A DNA stretch of 51,294 nt from Goekera deserti (GCF_010685995.1 NZ_JAAGWK010000032.1:1-51294), one strand, 5' to 3'. Positions 22,583 through 30,605 are shown, numbered from the stretch's first letter. Program-made: numbers and translations. The notes: generated by a model from the sequence alone, not told the origin.

Positions 22583-24136
22583 TCAGGCCTGGGCCACCGC
22601 CGCGGAGGCGGGGGCCGGGAAGCCGCCGGCCAGCTGCTCGGCGGCGTGCGCGACCCGCAGCACCGTGGCGTCGTCGAAGTGCCTGCCGACGATCATCATC
22701 CCGGTGGGCAGGCCGTCGACCAGCCCGGCCGGGACGCTGCACGCCGGGTGGCCGGTGACGTCGGTGACGCAGGTGTTGCCGATCATCTCCAGCGCCCGGG
22801 CGATGCTCTCCTCGCGGGGCGCGTCGGGTGCGGGGATGACCGAGGCGGCGATCGGCGTGGTCGGCAGCACCAGCACGTCGTAGCGGCTGAGTGCCGCGTC
22901 GTAGGCGGCGGTGAGCTGCATCGCGAGGTTGCGGGCCATCGCGTAGTGCCGGCCCTGGTAGGCGTCGATGCCGTACCGGCCGGCCAGCAGCACCAGCTTC
23001 ACCGTCTCGGAGAACCGGCTGCCGTCGGCCCGCCACTGCGCGCCGTAGTGCGCGATCAGCTCCGGGTCGTAGAGGCCCTTCCAGTTCATCCCGTAGCCGT
23101 TGGCGTCGACCATCTGGGCGGCGGCGCCCTCGGTGGCGATGACGTCCCAGATCTTCGCCCCGTGCAGGTGCCAGGGCACGGAGACGTCCTCCACCACCAG
23201 GCCGGCCCCGCGCAGGGCGGCGGCGGCGGTGCGCACCGCGTCGTCCACGCCGGGATCGGAGCCGTCCCGCCCGAAGCCCTCGGTGAGCACCCCGACCCGC
23301 AGGCCCTCGACCCCGCGGCCGAGCGCGGCGACGTAGTCCTGGGCGACGTCGTTGCCGGTGGTCCGGGGCTGACGCGGGTCGAGCCCGTCCGGGCCGGCGA
23401 TCACGCCGAGCACCAGCGCGGCGTCGTGCACCGTGCGGGTCATCGGGCCCACGTGGTCGATCGACTGCTCGATCGGGAAGGCGCCGGTGTAGGGCACCAG
23501 CCCCCACGTCGGCTTGTGCCCGACGATGCCGCTCCAGGACGCCGGCATCCGGATCGACCCGCCCTGGTCCCCACCGGTCGCGACGTCGACGACGCCCCCG
23601 GCGACCAGCGCCGCGCTGCCGGATGACGACCCACCGGTGCTGCGCGCCTCGTCCCACGGGTTGCGCACCGCACCGGTGCGGGCGGTGTGCGAGCCACCGG
23701 AGAAGCACAGGTCCTCGCACACCTACTTGCCGGCGATGGTGGCCCCGGCGGCGAGCATCCGGGACACGATCGTGGCGTCCCGCAGCGGGACGAACCCCTC
23801 GACGGTCGCCGAGCCGTTCATCATCGGCACCCCGGCGACGGCGGTGTTGTCCTTGACCGCCACGCGCATCCCGGCCATCGGCCCGTCCGCGGCGCCGGCG
23901 ACGTCGGTGGTGACGTACCAGGCGTTGTAGGGGTTGGCGTCGGGTTCCGGCCGGGTCCAGCTGCGCTCCGGGGCTGTGGGCGTGGACGCCGCGTAGAGCT
24001 CCTCGACGGCGTCCCAGGAGGTGAGCAGCCCGTGCACGAGCGGGCCGAACGAGGCGATGTCGGCGTCGGACAGCCCCAGCCCGTACCGCTCGGAGACGCG
24101 GGTGAGTGCGCTGGGGTCGGGCGGCTGGACGGGCAT
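22583..24136 (-). pseudogene. Amidase (amidase signature family) interrupted by an in-frame amber codon
   Basis: Read on the minus strand from ATG 24136 this is a full-length amidase (517 codons) apart from one TAG at 23725-23723, codon 138. The first part contains the catalytic lysine K95 ('MRVAVKDNTAVAGVPMMNGS') and the second the Ser-cisSer motif 'STGGSSSGSAALVAG', so neither half is complete. Just after the TAG the sequence continues as the normal 'VCEDLCFSGGSHTARTG' of the family, same frame, no indel. A single change such as TCG to TAG is enough. GTG directly follows the TAG, but no ribosome site precedes it. It is a recent nonsense pseudogene, a sequence error, or a read-through case. 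Confidence 0.85.
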
Positions 24137-24240
24137 GGCGACGTCTCCTCGCGATCGGTGCTGGTCCGGCGACCGTAGGAACGACGCGAGCCGGGCGTCA
24201 ACGCCGACCGGCGCGTCGCCCGCTGCTCACCGGGCGCTGC

Positions 24241-24393
24241 TCACCGGGCGCTGGGCCCGCCGGCCCGGGCCGCGGCGCGGACGGCGTTGCGGAACAGCAT
24301 CGCCACCGTGGTCGGGCCCACCCCGCCGACCCGCGGGGTGATCGCGCCCGCCACCTGCGCGCACGCCTCGTCGACGTCGGACAGCAGGCGGGG
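24241..24393 (-). pseudogene. folD: C-terminal remnant of folD
   Basis: On the minus strand the frame ending at 24241 contains 'LLSDVDEACAQVAGAITPRV' and 'GGVGPTTVAMLFRNAV', the hallmark C-terminus of FolD (methylenetetrahydrofolate dehydrogenase/cyclohydrolase; PGGVGPxT motif of the NADP site, here RVGGVGPTT). Nothing of the N-terminal two-thirds is present upstream, where a GNAT-DUF6578 gene ends at 24441. A short tandem duplication (GCTCACCGGGC twice, 24226-24249) covers the stop codon region. It cannot encode a working enzyme; the functional folD must be elsewhere. Confidence 0.75.
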
Positions 24394-24440
24394 ACGCCGC
24401 TCGAACGAGGCGCTCGCGGTGTGAGCGGGTCCCGCCCGCC

Positions 24441-25307
24441 TCACCGCACGGGACGCTCGGCGTCCAGCTCCACCACCCAGCCGTCGAACGAGCGGCGCGG
24501 GTCCCGGTCGTGGAGCTCGGGTCCCCCGGGGTCGGCGGCCCAGACCTCCCGGCGCCGCGCACTCCCGGGCACCCGGCCCCACACCGCCCCCGACGGTCCC
24601 GCCACCGGCTCCTGGTCGCTGACCACGACGTGGATCGAGCGGACCACCCCGGCGAGCACCGGCCAGGCGTCGCCGTGGTGGTCCTCGGCGTAGGCCACCG
24701 CCCCGGGCCATCCCCCGTCGAGCAGGCCGCCGGGCGGGTCGGACGGGCGCACGGGCCAGGAGACCGTCGAGCCGACCGCGAACCGTTCGCCGCAGCACTG
24801 CTGCTGCCAGCCCTCGACCGACACCGACGTGCGCACGGTGGCGCCGGGATCGGTGCCCGGACGGCCGTGGCGGCTGACCCACAGGCCGGGCAGCACCTCG
24901 ACGTCGCCACGGCGCACGAAGCCCAGCGACTCGTAGAGCCGCCGCGCCGGTGCGTTGCCCCGGCCCGTGGACACCACCGTCCGGCGCCCCTCCGCGCGCG
25001 ACAGCGCCATGCCCACCAGCGCTCGGCCGAGCCCCCGCCGGTGCCGGTCGGGCGCCACGACCAGCCGCTCGACGTCGAGCTCGCCGGCCGCGGCGCTCCA
25101 GGCCAGCGCGCCGGCCAGCCGCCCGTCGAGGAACGCCCCGATCCAGCTCAGCGGCGCGGTGCGCAGCCCGTCCAGATCCTCGTGCAGCGGCGGGATGCGG
25201 TCGTCCCCGATGAGCCGCGCCTCGACGGTGTACGCCGCGCGCTGCAGTGCCAGCAGCTCGCCCGCCAGGTCTGCGTCGTCGGCGGGGTCGAGCTCCCGGA
25301 CCTGCAC
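24441..25307 (-). CDS. GNAT acetyltransferase fused to a DUF6578-like domain
   Basis: A 288-residue two-domain protein. Residues about 1-145 are a GNAT fold: 'LAGELLALQRAAYTVEARLI', 'LAGALAWSAAAGELDVERLV', acetyl-CoA loop 'APDRHRRGLGRALVGMALSR', and 'NAPARRLYESLGFVRRGDVE'. After a linker (about 165) comes 'VSVEGWQQQCCGERFAVGST', typical of DUF6578 with its CCG motif, continuing to the end. I know these as separate proteins, so this looks like a gene fusion in which both read in one frame. GTG 25307 gives the usual GNAT start; no strong ribosome site is visible. Its 3' side faces the folD remnant. Confidence 0.72.
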   Translation of the reverse strand: MQVRELDPADDADLAGELLALQRAAYTVEARLIGDDRIPPLHEDLDGLRTAPLSWIGAFLDGRLAGALAWSAAAGELDVERLVVAPDRHRRGLGRALVGMALSRAEGRRTVVSTGRGNAPARRLYESLGFVRRGDVEVLPGLWVSRHGRPGTDPGATVRTSVSVEGWQQQCCGERFAVGSTVSWPVRPSDPPGGLLDGGWPGAVAYAEDHHGDAWPVLAGVVRSIHVVVSDQEPVAGPSGAVWGRVPGSARRREVWAADPGGPELHDRDPRRSFDGWVVELDAERPVR

Positions 25308-25340
25308 CCGCGCCAGCCTGCCAGGACCGCCGCCCGCGCC

Positions 25341-25435
25341 GTTGCCCACCACCCGTTGCCCACCGCGCCTTGCCCGCCGCGTACCCGCTGCCCGCGGTTC
25401 AGCACGGGCAACGCGCCAGGAGAGCGGGCAACGCA
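25341..25435. repeat. Cluster of GTTGCCC direct and inverted repeats
   Basis: Within the 132-bp gap between two minus-strand genes are GTTGCCCACC (25341-25350), GTTGCCCACC (25355-25364), TTGCCCGCC (25370-25378) and CTGCCCGCG (25388-25396), then in opposite orientation CGGGCAACGCG (25405-25415) and GCGGGCAACGC (25424-25434). In RNA from the minus strand the copies can form alternative stem-loops, so a terminator or attenuator after the hydrolase gene is possible; a protein-binding array is the alternative. Confidence 0.55.
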
Positions 25436-25439
25436 CGGG

Positions 25440-26312
25440 TCAGCGCCGCGTGGGCGAGAACTCCCGGACCCGCCGGGTGCACAGCGCGACGTCGTCCAGC
25501 ACCAGGGCGTGGCCGGTGCCGGGCACCACCTCCCGCCGCCAGCCGGGAGCCACCCCGGCCACCCGCTGGGCGACGGCGGCGGAGTCGTGCAGCGCGCTGC
25601 GCTCCCCGAGCAGCAGCTGGACCGGCACGCCGACCGCGGCCAGCTCCGCGTCGGTGAACGGCACCAGCGACGGCAGCCGGCGGCGGAAGCGCCGTCCCGC
25701 CAGGCCCAGACGCAGCAGCTCGGTCTCCAGCAGGGTGGAGTTGTCCAGCCTGCGGGCGGCCCGCCGGCGCAGGCCGGCCGGCAGCAGGCCGGCCATCCCG
25801 CCGAGGACGAGCCAGCGGTAGAACCGGCCGCCCAGCGGCGCGAACCCGGCCGGGTCGACCAGGGTCACCGCACCCACCCGACCGGGGTGGTGCAGGACCT
25901 GCTGCAGCGCCGTCCAGCCGCCGAACGAGGAGCCCACCAGGTGCGCCCGCTCCGCCCCGATCGCGGCCAGCACCTCGGCGAGCCACCGACCGGCGTCGGC
26001 GCCGTCGACGATCGGTGCCGTCTGCACCGACCGGCCGCACTCCCCCAGCGGGTCCACGGCCACGACGGGCCGGTCCACCCCGAGCTCGGCGACGTGGCGG
26101 TACCAGGCCAGCGCGTTCCCGCCGGCACCGGACAGCAGCACGAACGGGTCGTCGCCGTCCGGACCGTGCCGGTACAGCCGCACCGTGCCCAGCGAGGTCA
26201 CCACGTCCGCCGGGCACGGGGGCACCGGCCAGAGTGCCGCGAGCACCCGGTCGTACACCTCGACGTATGCCTCGCGCGCCGTCGCACTGCGGAAGTCGGA
26301 GATCCCGTCCAC
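25440..26312 (-). CDS. Alpha/beta-fold hydrolase
   Basis: A 290-residue alpha/beta hydrolase. It shows the oxyanion region 'FVLLSGAGGNALAWYRHVAE', nucleophile elbow GSSFGG ('AHLVGSSFGGWTALQQVLHH'), a lid region rich in Arg/Leu (about 175-215), the acid-loop strand 'VPVQLLLGERSALHDS', and the catalytic histidine 'VVPGTGHALVLDDV'. The catalytic triad appears complete; an esterase or lactonase on a hydrophobic substrate is likely. It is divergent from a TetR regulator, with a palindromic operator between them, so the gene is probably induced by its substrate or a related compound. Confidence 0.85.
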   Translation of the reverse strand: MDGISDFRSATAREAYVEVYDRVLAALWPVPPCPADVVTSLGTVRLYRHGPDGDDPFVLLSGAGGNALAWYRHVAELGVDRPVVAVDPLGECGRSVQTAPIVDGADAGRWLAEVLAAIGAERAHLVGSSFGGWTALQQVLHHPGRVGAVTLVDPAGFAPLGGRFYRWLVLGGMAGLLPAGLRRRAARRLDNSTLLETELLRLGLAGRRFRRRLPSLVPFTDAELAAVGVPVQLLLGERSALHDSAAVAQRVAGVAPGWRREVVPGTGHALVLDDVALCTRRVREFSPTRR

Positions 26313-26335
26313 GGCCTGCTCCTCACCCTCGTTGA

Positions 26336-26351
26336 TGATACGAGCGTATCA
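26336..26351. promoter_or_regulatory. TetR-type operator between hydrolase and regulator genes
   Basis: TGATACG-AG-CGTATCA is a perfect inverted repeat of 7+2+7. It covers a -10-like TATCAT for the leftward hydrolase gene and lies 50 bp before the rightward TetR gene, the normal geometry for a TetR protein controlling itself and its divergent neighbour. Confidence 0.7.
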
Positions 26352-26400
26352 ATGCCGAGGCTCATCGCCTAGGGTCGACCGGACGACGAGGAGGGACCGG

Positions 26401-27006
26401 GTGCCCCAGCGGGTGGACCACGAGCAGCGGCGCCGGCAGATCGGCGAGGCACTGCTGCGCATCGCGGCGACCCGCGGACTGCTGGCGGCGTCCATGCGCG
26501 AGGTGGCAGCCGAGGCCGGGGTGTCGCTGCGGCTGGTCCAGTACTACTTCCACACCAAGGACGAGCTGCTGCTGGGTTCGCTGCCCTACCTCGCCGAGCG
26601 GCTGGGCGCGCGGATCGAGGCCCGGATCCGCGCACTGGGCTCGCCACCCGCCCCGCGCGACGTCGTCGTCGCCGCCCTGGAGGCCGTGCTGCCCACCGAC
26701 CAGGAGAGCCGGCAGATCCGCACCACGTACGACGCCTTCTACGCGCTGGTCCTCGCCGACCCCTCGCTGGCGGCGAAGTACGAGGCGAAGGACCCGGACG
26801 CGCTCGAGCGGTTCCTCACCGGCCAGCTCGCCGCCGCCCAGGCGGCAGGCGAGCTGGCCGCCGACCACGACCCCGGGCACGTGGCCGCCGGGCTGCTGGC
26901 ACTCACCAACGGCCTCGGCGCGAGCGTGATCGGCGGTCAGCGCAGCAGCGAAGTAGCCACCGAGGTCCTGGACTACCACCTCGACCGACTGTTCCGCCCG
27001 CGCTGA
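26401..27006 (+). CDS. TetR/AcrR family transcriptional regulator
   Basis: A 201-residue regulator. The N-terminal HTH is clear: 'RRRQIGEALLRIAATRGLLA', 'SMREVAAEAGVSLRLVQYYF' and 'HTKDELLLGSLPYLAERLGA'. The rest is an all-helical ligand-binding and dimerisation domain. GTG 26401 follows GAGGAGGGA at 4 nt. It most likely represses itself and the divergent alpha/beta hydrolase through the TGATACG palindrome. The inducer is unknown, perhaps the hydrolase substrate. Confidence 0.9.
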   Translation: MPQRVDHEQRRRQIGEALLRIAATRGLLAASMREVAAEAGVSLRLVQYYFHTKDELLLGSLPYLAERLGARIEARIRALGSPPAPRDVVVAALEAVLPTDQESRQIRTTYDAFYALVLADPSLAAKYEAKDPDALERFLTGQLAAAQAAGELAADHDPGHVAAGLLALTNGLGASVIGGQRSSEVATEVLDYHLDRLFRPR

Positions 27007-27033
27007 CGCCGCCGTGGCGCTGCCGCCGGCGGT

Positions 27034-27870
27034 TCAGTCGGTGCGGGAGAACAGCCACGCCGCCAGGGCCAGCAGGGCCACCCCAGCACCGGCGACCATT
27101 GCGACGTCGACCCAGATCGGCACCACCTGCTCGCCCCAGCGCAACGCCGTGGCGTCGCCGTCGCCGCCGGTGTGGGCGAGCACCAGCCGGCGCAGCACGT
27201 CGACGCCGTAGGACAGCGGGTTGGCCAGCGTCAGCGCGTGCAGCCAGCCGGGCACGGCGCTGCTGAGCGGGAAAAACGCCCCGGACAGGAACATCAGCGG
27301 GGTGAGCAGCAGCTGAACCCGCGGCATCACCGTCTGGATCTGCTGCACCCGCACCGCCAGGAGCAGGCCGAACGCGGTGATGGCGAACGCGATGAGGAGC
27401 AGCAACCCGATGGCGCCCACCAGCATCAGCGGTGCGTACGGCACGCCCACCAGCCCGGCCAGCGCCAGCAGCACCAGCGCCTGCAGCGTCGCCACCGTCG
27501 CCCCGCCGAGGCACTTGCCGAGCACGATGCTGGTGCGGCTGATCGGCGCCACGAGCATCTCGCGCAGGAAGCCCTGCTCCCGGTCCCACACGATGGAGAT
27601 CGCGGAGAACACCGCGGTGAACATGACCGACGAGGCGAGCACGCCCGGGAACAGGAACGTCGAGTAGTCCGCACCGCCGAAGGTGGCCTCGCCGATGCTG
27701 GCGCCGAGGCCCTTGCCGAGCACGAAGAGGAACAGCAGCGGCTGCACGAAGGAGGACACGATCCGGCCGCGGTCGGTGCGGAAGCGGATCAGGTCGCGCT
27801 GCCAGACGACGCCGGCCGCGCGCAGCTCGTGCCGGAGCCCACGGTCGGCGACGAGCACCGGGGCGGTCAT
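27034..27870 (-). CDS. ABC-2 type transporter permease (DrrB-like)
   Basis: A 278-residue integral membrane protein with six hydrophobic segments and the ABC-2 signature 'QRDLIRFRTDRGRIVSSFVQ' near the N-terminus, 'SAISIVWDREQGFLREMLVA' and 'MFLSGAFFPLSSAVPGWLHA' followed by 'NPLSYGVDVLRR'. It forms the exporter channel with the ATPase encoded upstream (ATGA overlap at 27867-27870). By analogy with DrrAB the pump probably exports a hydrophobic drug or lipid-like compound. Expression is likely controlled by the divergent TetR protein. Confidence 0.9.
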   Translation of the reverse strand: MTAPVLVADRGLRHELRAAGVVWQRDLIRFRTDRGRIVSSFVQPLLFLFVLGKGLGASIGEATFGGADYSTFLFPGVLASSVMFTAVFSAISIVWDREQGFLREMLVAPISRTSIVLGKCLGGATVATLQALVLLALAGLVGVPYAPLMLVGAIGLLLLIAFAITAFGLLLAVRVQQIQTVMPRVQLLLTPLMFLSGAFFPLSSAVPGWLHALTLANPLSYGVDVLRRLVLAHTGGDGDATALRWGEQVVPIWVDVAMVAGAGVALLALAAWLFSRTD

Positions 27871-28856
27871 CGCCGGCCGCCCCGCGACGGGCCGGCGGCC
27901 AGCCGGCTGCCGGTGTGGGCGAGGAAGACGTCGTCCAGCGTCGGCCGGGTGACGTCGACCGAGCGGATCGTCAGGCCGAGCTCGAACAGGCGGGGGACGA
28001 ACTGCTCGCCGTCGGGCACCAGCACCGTCAGCACGCCGGCCTCCCGGGTGGTCTCGACCCCCAGCCGGGACTGGAGCAGTGCCTCGGCGGCGTCGTCGTC
28101 GGTCGTGTCCACGCGCACCCGGTCGTGACCGACGCCGGCCTTGAGCACGGACGGCGTGTCCAGCGCGCCGATCCGGCCGTCGTCCACGATCGCGATCCGG
28201 TCGCAGCGCTCGGCCTCGTCCATGTAGTGGGTGGTCAGGAAGACGGTGATGTCCTCCTCGGCCCGCAACCGGTCGACGTAGCGCCACAGGCCGGCCCGGG
28301 ATTCGGGGTCCAGCCCGATCGTCGGCTCGTCCAGGAACAGCACCCGCGGTGAGTGCAGCAGCCCGCGGGCGATCTCCAGCCGGCGCTTCATGCCACCGGA
28401 GAACGTGCGCACCAGAGCACCGCGGCGGTCGGCCAGACCGACCATCTCCAGGACGGCGTCCGTCCGCGACCGCACCGACGAGCGGGCCATGCCGTAGACG
28501 TCGGCGTGGAAGCGCAGGTTCTGCTCGGCCGTGAGGTGGCCGTCGAGCGTCGACTCCTGGAAGACGAGCCCGATGTGCCGCCGGACGTCGGAACGCTGCC
28601 GGACGACGTCGAAGCCGGCGACTCGGGCACTGCCCCCGGTCGGGCGGACCAGGGTGCAGAGCATCTGGATGGTGGTGGACTTGCCCGCGCCGTTGGGGCC
28701 GAGGAAGCCGAAGAGCTCCCCGGTGCCGACGGCGAGGTCGATGCCGCGCACCGCCTCCACCTGCCCGTAGCGCTTGACCAGACCCGAGGCCTCGATCACC
28801 GGCGAGGTGGCCGGCGTCCGCCCTCGGCGGACGCTCTCGAACGTTGTTAGAGCCAT
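27867..28856 (-). CDS. ABC transporter ATP-binding protein (DrrA-like, daunorubicin-resistance type)
   Basis: A 329-residue ATPase. Walker A 'GFLGPNGAGKSTTIQML' (about 50-66), Q-loop 'GLVFQESTLDGHLTAEQNLR', ABC signature 'RTFSGGMKRRLEIARGLL', Walker B 'RVLFLDEPTIGLDPESR' and the switch His in 'VFLTTHYMDEAERCDRIAIV'. The last 90 residues are the DrrA-type C-terminal extension. It energises the ABC-2 permease encoded directly downstream. A possible operator copy overlaps its first codons (28836-28852), with two more upstream, pointing to tight control by the divergent TetR regulator. Confidence 0.93.
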   Translation of the reverse strand: MALTTFESVRRGRTPATSPVIEASGLVKRYGQVEAVRGIDLAVGTGELFGFLGPNGAGKSTTIQMLCTLVRPTGGSARVAGFDVVRQRSDVRRHIGLVFQESTLDGHLTAEQNLRFHADVYGMARSSVRSRTDAVLEMVGLADRRGALVRTFSGGMKRRLEIARGLLHSPRVLFLDEPTIGLDPESRAGLWRYVDRLRAEEDITVFLTTHYMDEAERCDRIAIVDDGRIGALDTPSVLKAGVGHDRVRVDTTDDDAAEALLQSRLGVETTREAGVLTVLVPDGEQFVPRLFELGLTIRSVDVTRPTLDDVFLAHTGSRLAAGPSRGGRR

Positions 28857-28910
28857 GGGGGTGAGCGTTCTCTAACAGCGTTAGAGTTGTCAAGCCTAAC
28901 GGCGTTAGAG
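28836..28910. promoter_or_regulatory. Three 17-bp TetR operators (7-3-7 palindromes)
   Basis: Site A 28836-28852 CTCGAACGTTGTTAGAG, site B 28870-28886 CTCTAACAGCGTTAGAG, site C 28894-28910 GCCTAACGGCGTTAGAG. All share arms CTCTAAC/GTTAGAG around 3 nt; B is perfect, A has one and C two arm mismatches, in the left arm. Site A lies in the first codons of the ATPase gene, C overlaps the -10-like TAGAGT of the regulator gene, and B lies between, so one repressor can shut both directions. Confidence 0.82.
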
Positions 28911-28917
28911 TGTCCGG

Positions 28918-29613
28918 GTGGCAGTGACGCGGGAGCTGATCGTCCGGGCAGCAGCGGCCATGGTCGACGAGGTCGGCATCGACGGCGTCACGCTGCGAGC
29001 GCTGGCCGGCCGGCTGGGCATCAGCGCGCCGACGCTCTACTGGCACGTCCGGGACAAGCGACACCTGATGGACCTCGTGGCCGAGCAGGTGCTGGCCGAC
29101 ATGGCCCCCGGCGACCGGCACGCGCCGCGGCCCGGTGAGTCGGTGACCGACTGGCTCGGCGAGGTCGCCCGCCAGCAGCGCGCCGTGCTGCTGGCCCACC
29201 GCGACAGCGTCCGCGTCGTCGCCGGGAACCGGCCCACCGAGGGTGCCCTGCCCGGCATCGAGCAGACCCTCGGCGTGCTCGTCGGCGCCGGCCTGGAGCC
29301 CGGCGAGGCGGTGCGGGTGCTGACCGCGATCGGATCGTTCGTCATCGGCGACGTGCTGGAGACCCAGGCTGCCGCCGACCGCCCGGCGGACGACGACCCG
29401 GCCGACCCCCTTCGGCCGGAGTTCCCGCTGCTCACCCGGGCCGCTGGCACGATCGGTGGCGACGACGACCGGTTCACCGAGGGGCTCACCCTGCTGATGG
29501 ACGGCCTGCAGGCCCGCCTGGACCGCCGGGCCTCCACTCACCCCGCGCCCCCGGGTGCAGAACCGACACGAACAGCCCGCCAAGATGGCCATCTTGGCAG
29601 GATGGGGGCGTGA
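28918..29613 (+). CDS. TetR family regulator with TetR_C (tetracycline-repressor class) C-terminal domain
   Basis: A 231-residue repressor. HTH: 'AAAAMVDEVGIDGVTLRALA' and 'GRLGISAPTLYWHVRDKRHL', the 'PTLYWHVRDKR' recognition helix being characteristic of the TetR/TetR_C_1 class that binds drug-like ligands. The C-terminal domain holds 'LLAHRDSVRVVAGNRPTEGA'. It sits divergent from a DrrAB-like exporter with three matching operators between, the usual arrangement for drug-sensing efflux control. GTG 28918 has no ribosome site; TAGAGT ends 6 nt before it, indicating a leaderless mRNA. Its stop overlaps the GTG of a DUF2332 gene. Confidence 0.92.
   Translation: MAVTRELIVRAAAAMVDEVGIDGVTLRALAGRLGISAPTLYWHVRDKRHLMDLVAEQVLADMAPGDRHAPRPGESVTDWLGEVARQQRAVLLAHRDSVRVVAGNRPTEGALPGIEQTLGVLVGAGLEPGEAVRVLTAIGSFVIGDVLETQAAADRPADDDPADPLRPEFPLLTRAAGTIGGDDDRFTEGLTLLMDGLQARLDRRASTHPAPPGAEPTRTARQDGHLGRMGA
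29579..29598. repeat. Perfect 20-bp palindrome at the TetR/DUF2332 junction
   Basis: GCCAAGATGG is followed directly by CCATCTTGGC, a perfect palindrome inside the last codons of the TetR gene and ending 11 nt before the DUF2332 start. Its lower GC content than its surroundings makes it stand out. It may be an operator for DUF2332, an RNA hairpin, or a member of a dispersed repeat family. Confidence 0.6.
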
Positions 29614-30605
29614 AGGACTCACCTGCGGCGGGGACGGCGGAGCGCTACCGGGACTTCAGCCGGGAGGCGGCGGCCGCGCACTCCCCCGGCTACGCCGCGC
29701 TCAGCACCGCGATCGCCGAGGACCCGACCGTGCTGGCCTTCCTCGACGCGCTGCCGCCGCGCAAGCGCCAGCCCAACCTGTTCTTCGGCGCCCTGCGGTA
29801 CCTGCACGGCCACCTGGACGACGCCGCGCAGCTGCGGCGCTGGGTGGTCGAGGACGCCGACCTGCTGCGCGCCACGATGCTGGCGCGGGCCACGCAGACC
29901 AACGAGCCGGCCCGGTGCACCGCCCTGCTGCCGCTGCTGGCCGCCCTGCCGCAGCCGATCGGGCTGATCGAGGTGGGCGCGTCCGCCGGGCTGTGCCTGT
30001 ACCCGGACCGGTACGGCTACGACTACGACGGCGTGCCGGTCGGCCCGCCGAGCCCAGTGCACCTGTCCTGCGCGACCAGCGGCCCGGTGCCCGTGCCGGC
30101 GCAGCTGCCCACCGTCGCCGCCCGGGTGGGGGTCGACCTGAACCCATTGGACCCGGCCGACCCGGACACCCGGGCCTGGCTGGAGGCGCTGATCTGGCCG
30201 GAGCACACCGAGCGGCGGGAACGGCTGGGCGCGGCCCTGGACCTGGCGGCCGCCGAGCCCGCGCAGATGCTGCGCGGGGACCTGCTGTACCTGCTGCCCG
30301 AGGCCGTCGCCGCACTGCCGGCGGGCTGCACGCCGGTGGTCGTGCACACCGCGGTGCTGACCTACCTGCCGCCGCCGGCCCGGGACGACTTCGTCGCGCT
30401 GGTCGGCGAGCTCGGGGTGCGCTGGATCAGCCAGGAGGGCCCGCAGGTCCTGCCGGGGATCGCGGCCCGGCTCACCGCCGAGGTCGGGCCGGCCGACTTC
30501 GTGCTCGCCCTGGACGGCGAGCCGGTCGCGGTCACCGCACCGCACGGCGGCCGGGTCGACTGGCTCGGCCGAGCGGTCAGCGAGGCGGCAGCTCCAGCAC
30601 GGTGA
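29610..30605 (+). CDS. DUF2332 domain-containing protein
   Basis: A 331-residue soluble protein with the features of DUF2332: 'RYRDFSREAAAAHSPGYAAL' at the N-terminus, 'LPPRKRQPNLFFGALRYL', a glycine-rich 'IGLIEVGASAGLCLYPDRYG' that resembles an S-adenosylmethionine-type loop, 'GVDLNPLDPADPDTRAWLEA' and 'PVVVHTAVLTYLPPPARDDF'. Function is unknown; the 'EVGASAGL' motif suggests a methyltransferase-like fold, which is inference. Its GTG overlaps the TetR stop (GTGA), so it is likely co-expressed with the regulator. Its 3' end overlaps the convergent EEP gene by 29 bp. Confidence 0.82.
   Translation: MKDSPAAGTAERYRDFSREAAAAHSPGYAALSTAIAEDPTVLAFLDALPPRKRQPNLFFGALRYLHGHLDDAAQLRRWVVEDADLLRATMLARATQTNEPARCTALLPLLAALPQPIGLIEVGASAGLCLYPDRYGYDYDGVPVGPPSPVHLSCATSGPVPVPAQLPTVAARVGVDLNPLDPADPDTRAWLEALIWPEHTERRERLGAALDLAAAEPAQMLRGDLLYLLPEAVAALPAGCTPVVVHTAVLTYLPPPARDDFVALVGELGVRWISQEGPQVLPGIAARLTAEVGPADFVLALDGEPVAVTAPHGGRVDWLGRAVSEAAAPAR

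Noticed and set aside
23723-23725. TAG as pyrrolysine or other recoded codon
   Set aside because: No downstream element or pyl gene is visible, and the position is not an active-site residue; mutation or error is simpler.
28887-28893. TTGTCA / TTGACA as -35 elements of the divergent exporter and TetR promoters
   Set aside because: Spacing to the TAGAGT and TAGAGA hexamers is only 13 nt, too short for a normal sigma70 promoter, so I did not annotate it.
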